Of a stretch of DNA of 62,056 nt, positions 34,261 through 42,900 are shown piece by piece. A model generated the notes under the pieces. That model was given only the letters and a program-made list of their open reading frames with translations, ran no database searches and was not told the origin of the DNA. A program made the position numbers and the translations under genes. Positions within the stretch are counted from its first letter, which is position 1. The number at the start of each line of letters is the position of its first letter. The DNA comes from Micromonospora sp. C95 (GTDB lineage: Bacteria; Actinomycetota; Actinomycetes; Mycobacteriales; Micromonosporaceae): positions 1 through 62,056 of the forward strand of contig NZ_JAGPXT010000032.1 of assembly GCF_018070465.1 (NCBI RefSeq), read 5' to 3'.

Positions 34261-34277
34261 GTGCCTATGGTAGGCAC
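34261..34277. promoter_or_regulatory. Inverted repeat in the immunity / eccB control region
   Basis: GTGCCTATGGTAGGCAC has two perfect 7-bp arms around TGG and lies 50 bp upstream of eccB and 75 bp upstream of the divergent immunity gene. Its centre contains ATGGTAGG, shared with the eccC/eccD promoter region, and TACCAT on the minus strand could serve as a -10 box. It may be an operator or a promoter element. Confidence 0.45.
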
Positions 34278-34326
34278 CGCGGTCCGGCGCTCGTGACCGT
34301 GCCGGCGTACGCCAGGGGAGGCTGCC

Positions 34327-35754
34327 ATGCCGTCGCGGCGGGACCAGGTCCAGTCGTACCAGTTCTTCGTTCAGCGGATGACCTCCGCGCTGGTGGCGCG
34401 CGAGCCCGATCCGGAGGCGGCACCGTTCCGCCGGCTGGGCGGTGCCGGCTTCGCCAGCGTCATGGTGGCCGTGCTCTGTCTGGCCGCGGTGGGGGTGTAC
34501 GGCCTGTTGCGGCCCGGCGGCGCGACCAAGTGGAAGGAGGGCGGTGCGGTCATCCTGGAAAAGGAGACCGGCACCCGCTACCTGTACCGGGAGGGCCGGC
34601 TGCACCCGGTGCTCAATTACGCCTCTGCCCTGCTGGCCATGGAGACGGCGGCGCCGACCGTCTCGGTCTCCCGGAATTCGCTTGTCGGCACCCCACGTGG
34701 CCCACGCATCGGCATCCCGTTCGCCCCGGACGCGCTGCCCCCGGCCGGCCGCATCCTGGACGGGCCCTGGACCCTCTGCACCCAACCGGCCCGTGACGCG
34801 GCCGGCGGGATCGTCGCCACTACCGTGCTCACCGTGGGCCGGGCACCCAGCGGTGGGCGGGAGCCGGGAGACAGCGCGCTGCTGGTCCGCGACCGCAAGA
34901 CGGACCGGCTGCACCTGGTCTGGCACGACCACCGGTACGAGATCCGCAGCGAGAAGGTAGTGCTTGAGGGCCTGACCATGAGCGCCGAGCCGGTGGTGGA
35001 GGTGGGCGGTGCGTGGCTGAACGCGCTGCCCGCCGGCGAGCCGATCGCGCCTCGACGGGTGGCCGACCGGGGAGCAACCTCGACCGCCTTGCCGGACGCC
35101 CGGGTCGGTGAGGTCTTCGTGGTGGAGAGCCAGGGCGGCAGCCGCCAGTACTACCTCGCCGAGCGGGCGCGGTTGGTGCCGATCACCCCACTCCAGGCGG
35201 ATGTGGTGCTGGCCGACGCGGAGACCCAGCTGGCGTACCCGGGAGAGGCGAGGCCCTACCCGATCGAACTGGCTGCCGGTACCGCCGCAGCGGCGCCCAA
35301 GGCGGGCGCACCGGCTCAGGGCCGGCACCGCGCGCCGGAGCAGCGGCCGGAGATCGCCCGGTTGGCCGGAGACCAGCCGGCGATCTGCGCGGCCTACCAA
35401 CCGGGCGCGGACGAGCCGACGCTGCTCCTGGACGCGCAGGTTCAACCGGTGCGAGAGCCGGTACGCACCGGTGAGCAGACCGGTGACGGCATCCCACTCG
35501 CCGATCGGGTCGTCATCGAGCCGGGTCACGGCGTCCTGGTTGCCGCGGTCTCCTCCCCTGACCAGGAGACGGGCACCCTGAACCTGGTCACCGACCTGGG
35601 GCACCGCTACCCGCTCGCTTCCGAGGGGGTGCCCGCCATCCTCGGCTACTCGGAGGTGCAGCCGGTACGGCTGCCCGCCAGCCTGGTGGTCCGACTGCCC
35701 GCAGGTCCGGTACTCGATCCCACGACGGCGAAACTCGCGCTCGACCCGGAGTGA
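34327..35754 (+). CDS. eccB: Type VII secretion protein EccB
   Basis: A 475-residue protein with the EccB N-terminal signature PSRRDQVQSYQFFVQRMTSA, one transmembrane helix at about 40-60 (FASVMVAVLCLAAVGVYGLL), and a large extracytoplasmic beta-repeat domain containing LEKETGTRYLYREGRLHPVL and two widely spaced cysteines (TLCTQPARD; AICAAYQPG) that probably pair. EccB is the periplasm-side or outer component of the ESX core. GGGGAG precedes the ATG. It opens the plus-strand half of the locus with the WXG100 pair immediately behind. Confidence 0.95.
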   Translation: MPSRRDQVQSYQFFVQRMTSALVAREPDPEAAPFRRLGGAGFASVMVAVLCLAAVGVYGLLRPGGATKWKEGGAVILEKETGTRYLYREGRLHPVLNYASALLAMETAAPTVSVSRNSLVGTPRGPRIGIPFAPDALPPAGRILDGPWTLCTQPARDAAGGIVATTVLTVGRAPSGGREPGDSALLVRDRKTDRLHLVWHDHRYEIRSEKVVLEGLTMSAEPVVEVGGAWLNALPAGEPIAPRRVADRGATSTALPDARVGEVFVVESQGGSRQYYLAERARLVPITPLQADVVLADAETQLAYPGEARPYPIELAAGTAAAAPKAGAPAQGRHRAPEQRPEIARLAGDQPAICAAYQPGADEPTLLLDAQVQPVREPVRTGEQTGDGIPLADRVVIEPGHGVLVAAVSSPDQETGTLNLVTDLGHRYPLASEGVPAILGYSEVQPVRLPASLVVRLPAGPVLDPTTAKLALDPE

Positions 35755-35898
35755 CCTGACCAGCCACAATGGAAATGCGGAACGAGTCACGGTCTAGCGC
35801 GGGCTGGACACGACCCGTTACCGTTCGTACGACGATGGTGCGCGAGCACCGACTGACCGGACGCCCCGACGGGTCGGGGCGATCAACTGAGGACGGGG

Positions 35899-36240
35899 GT
35901 GACTTCCGCCATGTCGATGAATACCGACACCGGCTTGATGCTGAAGACCGAGGGTGACGTCGATGCAGTCGCCGATCGGCTCACCAGCAATCTCAACTCG
36001 CTGATGGACCAGCTCGCGCCGCTGTACGACCAGTGGAGGGGTGCGGGTGCCGGTTCCTTCCAGCAGGTGCGTGAGCGGTTCGACCAGGACATGGCCCGCC
36101 TCAACGTCGCGCTGCGGGCGATCGCCGAAGCGGTTGGGTCGGCCGGTAAGGACTACGACGTCAGTGACGAGGAGATCCGGGCCGACATGGACAGTGCGGG
36201 TGCCACCGCCGGCCAGATCACCGCGGCGCTGAAGCTCTGA
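35899..36240 (+). CDS. WXG100 family secretion target, first of pair
   Basis: A small helical-hairpin protein (113 residues from GTG 35899, 109 from ATG 35911). The turn between helices is QWRGAGAGSF, the WxG motif, and a C-terminal YDVSDEEIR segment resembles the YxxxD/E export signal. GAGG is six bases upstream of the GTG at 35899, so that start is chosen, although the ATG at 35911 is possible. It forms an EsxB/EsxA-type pair with the next gene, 14 bp downstream. Confidence 0.9.
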   Translation: MTSAMSMNTDTGLMLKTEGDVDAVADRLTSNLNSLMDQLAPLYDQWRGAGAGSFQQVRERFDQDMARLNVALRAIAEAVGSAGKDYDVSDEEIRADMDSAGATAGQITAALKL

Positions 36241-36254
36241 CGGGGGAGAGACTC

Positions 36255-36545
36255 ATGACGGAGATTCGGTACAACTTCGCCGGGTTGAACGCCGCGGCGG
36301 ACAGTTGCAATGGAGCGGTCCGGAACCTGACCGGAGAACTGGACGGGCTCAAGTCCGGCATCGCGCCGCTGCTGGCGACCTGGGACGGTGACGCCCGCGA
36401 GGCGTACTTCCAGCGGCAGAACGAGTGGGAGTCGGCCGCCAACGACCTTCGTGACCTGCTCAGTCGGATCGAGAAGGCGCTGCGCGAGTCGGCCGGAAAG
36501 ATGCAGGCCCGCGAGGCAGCCAACCGCGCGAAGTTCGGCGGCTGA
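36255..36545 (+). CDS. WXG100 family secretion target, second of pair
   Basis: A 96-residue protein with the helix-turn-helix motif LLATWDGDAREAYF (WxG-type) in the middle, typical of ESAT-6-like proteins. It would form a heterodimer with the product of the gene immediately upstream and be exported by the EccBCDE machine. GGGGGAGAG lies upstream of the ATG. A strong hairpin terminator follows at 36565. Confidence 0.93.
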   Translation: MTEIRYNFAGLNAAADSCNGAVRNLTGELDGLKSGIAPLLATWDGDAREAYFQRQNEWESAANDLRDLLSRIEKALRESAGKMQAREAANRAKFGG

Positions 36546-36564
36546 GAACCGACACCGCAGCACG

Positions 36565-36592
36565 TGATGGCCCGGCCCGCGCCGGGCCATCA
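36565..36592. terminator. Bidirectional hairpin terminator between WXG100 pair and mycosin 2
   Basis: A perfect 12-bp stem (TGATGGCCCGGC / GCCGGGCCATCA) with a CCGC loop sits 20 bp after the WXG100 stop, between two convergent genes. Its symmetry suits termination from both sides. No U-tract follows, as is common in high-GC actinobacteria. Confidence 0.8.
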
Positions 36593-36646
36593 GCCTTCGC
36601 GCGGGCAGCAGCGGCGACCGTCGGATGACGAGCGCCGTCGCCGCGG

Positions 36647-37945
36647 TCAACCGCGCGGCATCGAGTTCGGTACCCGGAAGAAAAGTTCCTCCGGCTCGTC
36701 GATCTCGGCCTCCGCCGGGGTAGCGGCCGATGGGCGGGTGGGCCGCCACCGCGTGCGACGGCCGCGCGGCAGCAGTGCGGCCAGCACCGCGACTCCGACC
36801 GCAACCGTGGCCAGCGCGAGGCCGATCCAGAGCGCCAGCCGACCGAACAGCGCCCAGCGCTCCGCGCGGGCCTGCGCTGCCGCGTCGTACGGCACGTCGG
36901 GCAGCGGAGGCTGAGCCACCGGCTCCCCGGTGGTGAGCCGTTCGGTGACCGCTCGGTACGGGTTGACCACCCCGCTGCCGTAACCGCGTGCGGCGTCACC
37001 CCGGGCCGGGTCGGCGGTGGCAAGTATCCGCCGGGCGACCTCCCGGGCCGACAGGTTCGGCTCCGCCGCGCGGATCAGCGCGGCGGTCGCACTCACCATC
37101 GGGGCGGCGAAGCTGGTCCCGTCGTAGGTGTTGTGCCCAACCAGCCGGGTGGCGGCCACCACCGCACCGCCTGGTGCGGCGATGTCCACGTACGGCCCGA
37201 TCTGGGATTGCCGGATTCGCGCACCGTACTGGTCGATGGCGCCCACACCGATCACGCCGTCGTAGGCCGCCGGGTAGGGCAGCGGATCCGGGCGGGCTCC
37301 GTCCTGATGCTGGTTACCGGCGGCGGCGACCAGCACGACGTCCTTCTCCAGCGCGTAGCGCACGGCCTGTTCCACGTCCGGGTCCGGCTGGTACAGCGTC
37401 ACCGACAAGTTGATGACGTCGGCACCGTCGTCGACGGCGCGTCGGATGGCCTGCGCGAAGACGGCCCCGGTGACGGTGTCGCCGCCCGCGCCCGGGCCCT
37501 CGTTGGCGTTGCGTTCACTGACCCGGATCGGCACGATCGTCACATCCGGCGCCAGACCGTGGAAGCCGACCCCGTCCTGCTGGCGGGCGGCGATGATGCT
37601 GGCCACGGCGGTGCCGTGAGACACGCAGTCCACATCGCCACCTGGGGTGCCGCGCAGGGCGTCGAAGCCGGTGGCCACCCGCCCGGCCAGCTGGGGGTGG
37701 CTGCTGTCGGTGCCGGAGTCGACGACCGCGACCCGCACGCCCGCACCGGTGCTGAACGGCCACACCCGCTGCGGGGCGAGCCAGCGCTGATGCCAGGGCG
37801 TCTCGGTGTTGACCTCTCCCGGATCGCTCGGATTATCGCAAATCGCCGGTGCGGCAGCCGCCGGGCTCGCCACGGGAATCGTCAGCGTCGTAGCCAACAG
37901 CATGCTCACCAGTGCGAACGTCGTCACAGGACGGTTCCGGAACAT
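36647..37945 (-). CDS. mycP: Type VII secretion mycosin (S8 serine protease), copy 2
   Basis: A 432-residue subtilisin-like protease with signal peptide (LLATTLTIPVASPAAAAPA), catalytic D76 (AVVDSGTD), H110 (VSHGTAVAS) and S278 (DGTSFAAPMVSA), oxyanion N211 and a C-terminal membrane helix (about 375-397) with basic tail. C36 and C107 sit where classical mycosins have their disulfide, so this copy is more canonical than the cysteine-free one at 23211. It is convergent to the WXG100 pair and divergent from the YbaB-effector operon. Confidence 0.94.
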   Translation of the reverse strand: MFRNRPVTTFALVSMLLATTLTIPVASPAAAAPAICDNPSDPGEVNTETPWHQRWLAPQRVWPFSTGAGVRVAVVDSGTDSSHPQLAGRVATGFDALRGTPGGDVDCVSHGTAVASIIAARQQDGVGFHGLAPDVTIVPIRVSERNANEGPGAGGDTVTGAVFAQAIRRAVDDGADVINLSVTLYQPDPDVEQAVRYALEKDVVLVAAAGNQHQDGARPDPLPYPAAYDGVIGVGAIDQYGARIRQSQIGPYVDIAAPGGAVVAATRLVGHNTYDGTSFAAPMVSATAALIRAAEPNLSAREVARRILATADPARGDAARGYGSGVVNPYRAVTERLTTGEPVAQPPLPDVPYDAAAQARAERWALFGRLALWIGLALATVAVGVAVLAALLPRGRRTRWRPTRPSAATPAEAEIDEPEELFFRVPNSMPRG

Positions 37946-38096
37946 GTCTGCACGCCTCCCGTCAACCGGTCCCGCTGCATCCTAGCGGTGGGCGGCATCC
38001 AGACCGGGCATCCCGATGTCGTGCCCATTCAGTATGGTCGAGTTGTCACGCCCCGGCGTGGGCGGCGGATGGGACCTGCGCGGGGAGGAACACGCC

Positions 38097-38489
38097 ATGG
38101 ACGTACAGGCGCTGCGCGCCCGTGCCGACGAGTTGATGGCGCAGTTCGAGCGGATGCGTTCCGGCGTCGGCGACCTGCAGCAACAGCTCAAGGCGGTAAA
38201 GGCCACCGTTACCTCCGAAGACGGCCTGGTCACCGTCACGGTCGGTCCCCGTGGCCAGGTGACGAAGGTCGAGTTCGACCCACGCATCTACCGCCGGCCC
38301 AACTCGAAGGAGCTCTCCGCGACGGTCACCGAGACCATCCGGCGGGCGACCGAGCAGGCCATGTCCGAGGTCGAGAAGCTGGTTCGACCGTTCGTGCCGG
38401 ACAGCCAGTTCCAGGCATACATCGACCATGATCTCGACGGCATCTTCCGTCAGCTGGACAGCGAACTGCCCGGGGAGGAGAGGCGATGA
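38097..38489 (+). CDS. YbaB/EbfC-family protein of the effector operon
   Basis: A 130-residue protein. The N-terminal coiled coil (ALRARADELMAQFERMRSGVGDLQQQL) and the beta part (ATVTSEDGLVTVTVGPRGQVTKVEFDP) match the YbaB/EbfC fold, which occurs widely in type VII loci of actinobacteria as a likely chaperone or nucleoid-associated protein. GGGGAGGA precedes the ATG at 38097; the upstream extension to 38016 has no support. A TATGGT -10 candidate lies at 38034. It overlaps the next gene by four bases (ATGA). Confidence 0.88.
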   Translation: MDVQALRARADELMAQFERMRSGVGDLQQQLKAVKATVTSEDGLVTVTVGPRGQVTKVEFDPRIYRRPNSKELSATVTETIRRATEQAMSEVEKLVRPFVPDSQFQAYIDHDLDGIFRQLDSELPGEERR

Positions 38490-38827
38490 GTGAGCTACGC
38501 GAGACCTTCGTCAAGCCCGACGCCGCGCTGGAGGGTGCCAACGAACTCGGTGCGGCCGGCGCTCGGCTCGCCATGACCTGGCGAAACCTCGCCGCGACCA
38601 TCGAGACGCTCAACGGCGACCGGCCCTGGGGTGACGACGAGCCGGGCAACGAGTTCAACAAGACCTACCTCGGCGGTGACGATCAGCCGGCGCAGCAGGT
38701 CCTCGACCTCGCTGCGGATCTGGTGCCGCTGGTCGAGGTGCTCGGGCCGACCGTCAAGGGCGCGGTCGAGGGCACCGTCGACACCGACGACATGGTGAAG
38801 ACGCTCTTCGGCGGCGACGACAAGTAG
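38486..38827 (+). CDS. WXG100-like partner protein of the giant effector
   Basis: A 113-residue helical protein. Two amphipathic helices are separated by NGDRPWGDDEPGNEFNKTYL, in which WGDDxxG takes the place of the WXG turn. It starts inside the stop of the YbaB gene and ends 45 bp before the giant effector, forming one operon of three genes. By analogy to WXG partners of LXG and CpnT-type toxins, it is probably a secretion partner of the effector N-terminus. Confidence 0.85.
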   Translation: MSELRETFVKPDAALEGANELGAAGARLAMTWRNLAATIETLNGDRPWGDDEPGNEFNKTYLGGDDQPAQQVLDLAADLVPLVEVLGPTVKGAVEGTVDTDDMVKTLFGGDDK

Positions 38828-38872
38828 CAGCCCACCCGCTACGGGTCGACATCGGACAGAGGGGCTATCGGG

Positions 38873-39950
38873 GTGGCGATACCCAATCCCAGGAACACGC
38901 TGGGCGAGTACGCGTGGGTCTGGGACGCCATTGCTTGGGTGAGCGCCGGGGAGGCGTGGCCGAGCGGCGACGAGGATCGCATGCGGGAGTTGGCCGACGC
39001 GTGGCAGGCGCTGGCCGACACGGTGAGCGAGACGCTCGGCCAGGCCGACCCGGCGGTCATGAAGATCCTGCAGAGCTGGGGCGGCGGTGCCGGCGAGGCG
39101 TTCGGCGGGTTGTGGAACCAGATCGGCGTGGACCCGAACACCGGTCTGCCGCTGATCCAGGAGATCTCGGCAGCGTACGCCGCTGGCTGCGACCAGGCCG
39201 CTCTGGAGATCGAGTACGCGAAGCTGACCGTGCTGATCGCGGTCATCATCACCGTCATCGCGGTCTTCGTCGCGCTCCTGATGGCCTGGCTGGGCGGGGT
39301 GTCCGCCGGTGCCATCCCGGGCATCCTGGCCGGCGGTCGGCAGGCGGTGACGATCGCCTTCCGGCGGTTGATCGCCCAGATGGGTCGGCAACTACTGACC
39401 CGGGCGGGAATGCGGGCTGCGCTGCGACTGGCCGGCACGCGGATCGGCCAGGCGGTCACCAGCCAGGGCTTCCGGCAGGGTCTCAACCGCCTCGGCCGTG
39501 AGTTGCTGGAGGAGATCGGCGAGGAACTGATCATCGACGTCGGTGCCCAGGCGTACCAGATGCACACCGGCACCCGGCGACAGTGGGACGGCAACCGGAC
39601 CCTCACCGCCGGCGTGGGTGGCGCCTACGGCGCGGTGCTGGGCACCGGCATGAGCTGGGCCGGCCGGCGGGCGGCACCCCGCATGCCGTTCTCGTTCAGT
39701 CCGTCGCAGCTCTCCTTCCGGGGCAGCGGCCTGGTGCGGTGGGGCAGCACGAGTCTCGGCTCCGGTGTCCAGAACGCCATCATCTCGCCGGCAGCCAGCG
39801 TGCTCGCCAATGGCACGGTCAACGGACAGTGGGCCATGCCGGGAGCTGAAGCCTTTCTGGGCGGCTTCACCAGTGGTGCCGGCCGCACCGGCGCGACCCT
39901 CGCCGGTGGCGCCACCGGCAATCTGATGGCGCGGGGCACGAACGCGATCC
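38873..39950 (+). other. Effector module: CpnT-like WXG/membrane N-terminal domain
   Basis: Residues 1-360 of the giant frame. A helical region with a WGG turn at 69-71 (LQSWGGGAGEAFGG) is followed by a hydrophobic segment at about 118-140 (LIAVIITVIAVFVALLMAWL) and amphipathic helices. This layout matches the secretion domain of ESX effectors related to CpnT. It is the only delivery domain in the whole frame. Confidence 0.8.
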
Positions 39951-42900
39951 TCGGCAGGCCGGGGATCGACGTCACGCCGAATGTCGGTCCTGCCGGGGGG
40001 ACCGACCCCGGCCTCGGCGTCGGCGGGGCGAACGGCCTCGGCGACCTCGGCGGAGGCGCCAACGGCGCCGGTGCCGGCTCGACCGGGGGCGGCGCCACGT
40101 CGGGTGCCGGTGCGACCGGTGGCGGCACGAGCTCGGCCTCGAATGGCGGCTCGGCTGCCTCCGGCGGTGACGCTGCGGCGGGCGTCGGTGGATCAGGTTC
40201 GGACGGTGCTGGCAGCTCCAGCGGTGCGGGCGGCACCTCCGATGCCGGGACGACCGACACTGGCAGCGGCGCGGTCCAGAGCGGCGCCGGTACGGTGCCC
40301 GAGAGCGGAGCGGGCTCGATCAGCCTCGTGCCTCCCTCGACGGATGGTTCGGTGGCACCGACGACCGATGGTTCCGCTGCTCCGGCGGTGGATGGCGGGG
40401 CAACGACCGGAGACATGGCCACGGCCGTCAATCCGTCGCACGTCGACGGCTCCACCGGCATCCCGGTGGCCGTCCCCGCCGACGTGGCGGCCACTGCTCC
40501 GGACGGCACTCCGGCCGTCAGTGACGGCGGTACCACCGCCAACGACCAGAGTGGCGCGCCGGATGGCCGAAGCGCGCCGGTAACCGAATCACCCGGCACG
40601 GATCGGACCAGCACCGGTACGAACACCGACACCGAGGCCAGCGGGCGGACGACGAGCGAAGCGACGGTGCAGACCGACGGCGGGCTGGTCACTGCCCCAC
40701 CGTCGGAGGTGACCGCCGCCCCGGCTGGCGACGGCTCGACCGGGTCCGGCCGGACGACGACCGGCAGCCCGGTGTCTGAAGGCCCCTCCTCCACCGGGGA
40801 CATGCCGCCCACCGTGCTACCGGGTACGGCGACCGCAGGCCCGGTGACGGCACCCTCCGCTCCGGCGGTAGGGGCACCTCCTGCCACGGTCACGCCAACG
40901 GGCCCGACCGCCGCGACGAACCCGGCGTCCCCCACTGGCGCACCTGCCGCGGCCGGCCCGCAGGTGGCGAATACCCCCAACAGCGCGACGCCGGCCACGA
41001 GCGGTACCCAGACCACGGGCACCCAGCAGCCCTCCGGCAACACCGCCACGCAACCGACCCCCGGCCGGGGTACGCCGGTCGGACCGACCGTCAACCCGAC
41101 AGCGGCGAACTCGGCAGGCTCGATCTCCCTCGCGCCCGCTACGGGCCCGACCACGGCGAACCCCGCACAGCCCACCGCACCCACTCAGCAGGTCGGGCCA
41201 ACCCAACAGCCGGGTACGCCGGCCCAACAGGCCACTCCGGCTCAACCGACACAGGCGAGGCCGGACACGCCGACACCCGTGCCGGCTGACCGGCTCACCC
41301 CGACGGTGCCGGCACAGACGGCGGGCATCGAGCCGGCGACACCGTCCCTGGATACAGCTCCGACTCCCGAAACGGACCCGAACTCCGAACGCACCGATCC
41401 GGCCCGGCAGAGCACCGACGGACCAGTCGTGATCCCGGTGCCCACCAGCAGCGGCACTGTCCAGAGCGGGCCGACGAACCCCGGCCCCGAGACCGCGACG
41501 GGTCCGGTCGACCCGCAGACCCTCAGGCGGTCGGAGGGACCGACCGGACGCGGTACTCACAGCTGGCAGCTGGATCCGACGTCGGTGGACGGCGACCCTA
41601 ACGGCCCCGAAGCGGAGCAGGCCCTGATCGAGGCGTCACGGACGCTGGCCGAAACCGTCCGCAGAGAGGTCAAGGCGGGGACGATATCCAAGGCTAAGCA
41701 GCCCGGCATGGCCGGTGCGCTGCTGATGCCCGACGGCACCATCACGACGCACACCAGCATGACCGCCGACAAGAGCACCAACCCGGCGACCCAACCCACC
41801 GTGCACCCGCTTGTCCAGGCGGCGCTTGACCGGGCTGCGGCGAAGCTTGGTACACGTAAGGGCGGCGGACATGGTAAGTGCGCCGAGGTCGCCCTGGTCT
41901 CCGATCAGCTCTACCTGCTTGAACAGCAATGGCGGAGTGCAGGGGAGCCAGGGACCTTCGAGCAGTATGCGCTGGACGCTCTCCGAGGCGCCAAGATCGT
42001 GACACATCAGATCGCCACTGCCCGGTCTGGCGGCATCACGTATGAGCTTGGCCGTTACCGACCGCCGTGCGGATCGTGTGCGCATGTCCTGCCAGAGCTC
42101 AATGTCGACCCGATTACCGACCCGGATCGTGACGTTGCTGTCTACCAGCCGTCCGTACCCGGGGTGGTTGGCAACGGTCGTCCGCTGAGCGATAGCCGCC
42201 CATACGGCCAGCCGGAGGGCCTGCTGCCGCCGGACCAAGCCGACCAGGATGCGCTCGATGCGGCCATGCCTCGAGACCCAGCCACAGGACGACCTGCCGT
42301 CCACCCGGATCCACGTGTCGGCTCGTGGGCTGGGCTGCTCAATGATGGCGGGCCGACCGTCCCGGGACGTAGCACGAACTGCGCCGATGTCGGGCTGTCC
42401 GTCCTGTCGGCCTGGTACGGCCGTCCCGACGTGGCGGCGCCGACGGTCCCGTCAGCCGAGGTGGAGCGGGGCAGCACGGCCCGGCAGGAGCAGGCGTTGG
42501 GGTCCAGCTTCGGCCATCAAGGCAGCGGTGCTCAGGCCTTAGAAGCGGTCGCTGAAGCTCTCCGAGCGGCTGGGCCCGGTGCTGCGGCAATCATCATCGG
42601 ACGCTCGATGGACGCTAGTGGCCAGGCGCACACGTGGAATGCGGTGAACCACGACGGCACGGTCATCTGGGTAGACGGCCAGCGTCGAAACATCTCCGAT
42701 ACCGCCCCACTCTACGCCGGTGAGGTCGACGGCGTCTGGTCGATCGTGCTGGATGCCGAGGGCGATCCGGTCAGCCAGACCAGACCCGAAGCCAGCAGAC
42801 CGGCGCCGGTGCCGCCGGACTCGACCGCGGACCTGCCGGCCGGAGGTCGGGATCAGAACGGCTCCCCGACCGGGCGGCCCGGCGCAGCCGCCGACCCGAC

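Noticed and set aside
39950..41555. Possible CRISPR-like or satellite array
   Set aside because: The repeats are short, degenerate and coded as Gly/Ser/Thr/Pro linker; there are no regularly spaced identical repeats with unique spacers.
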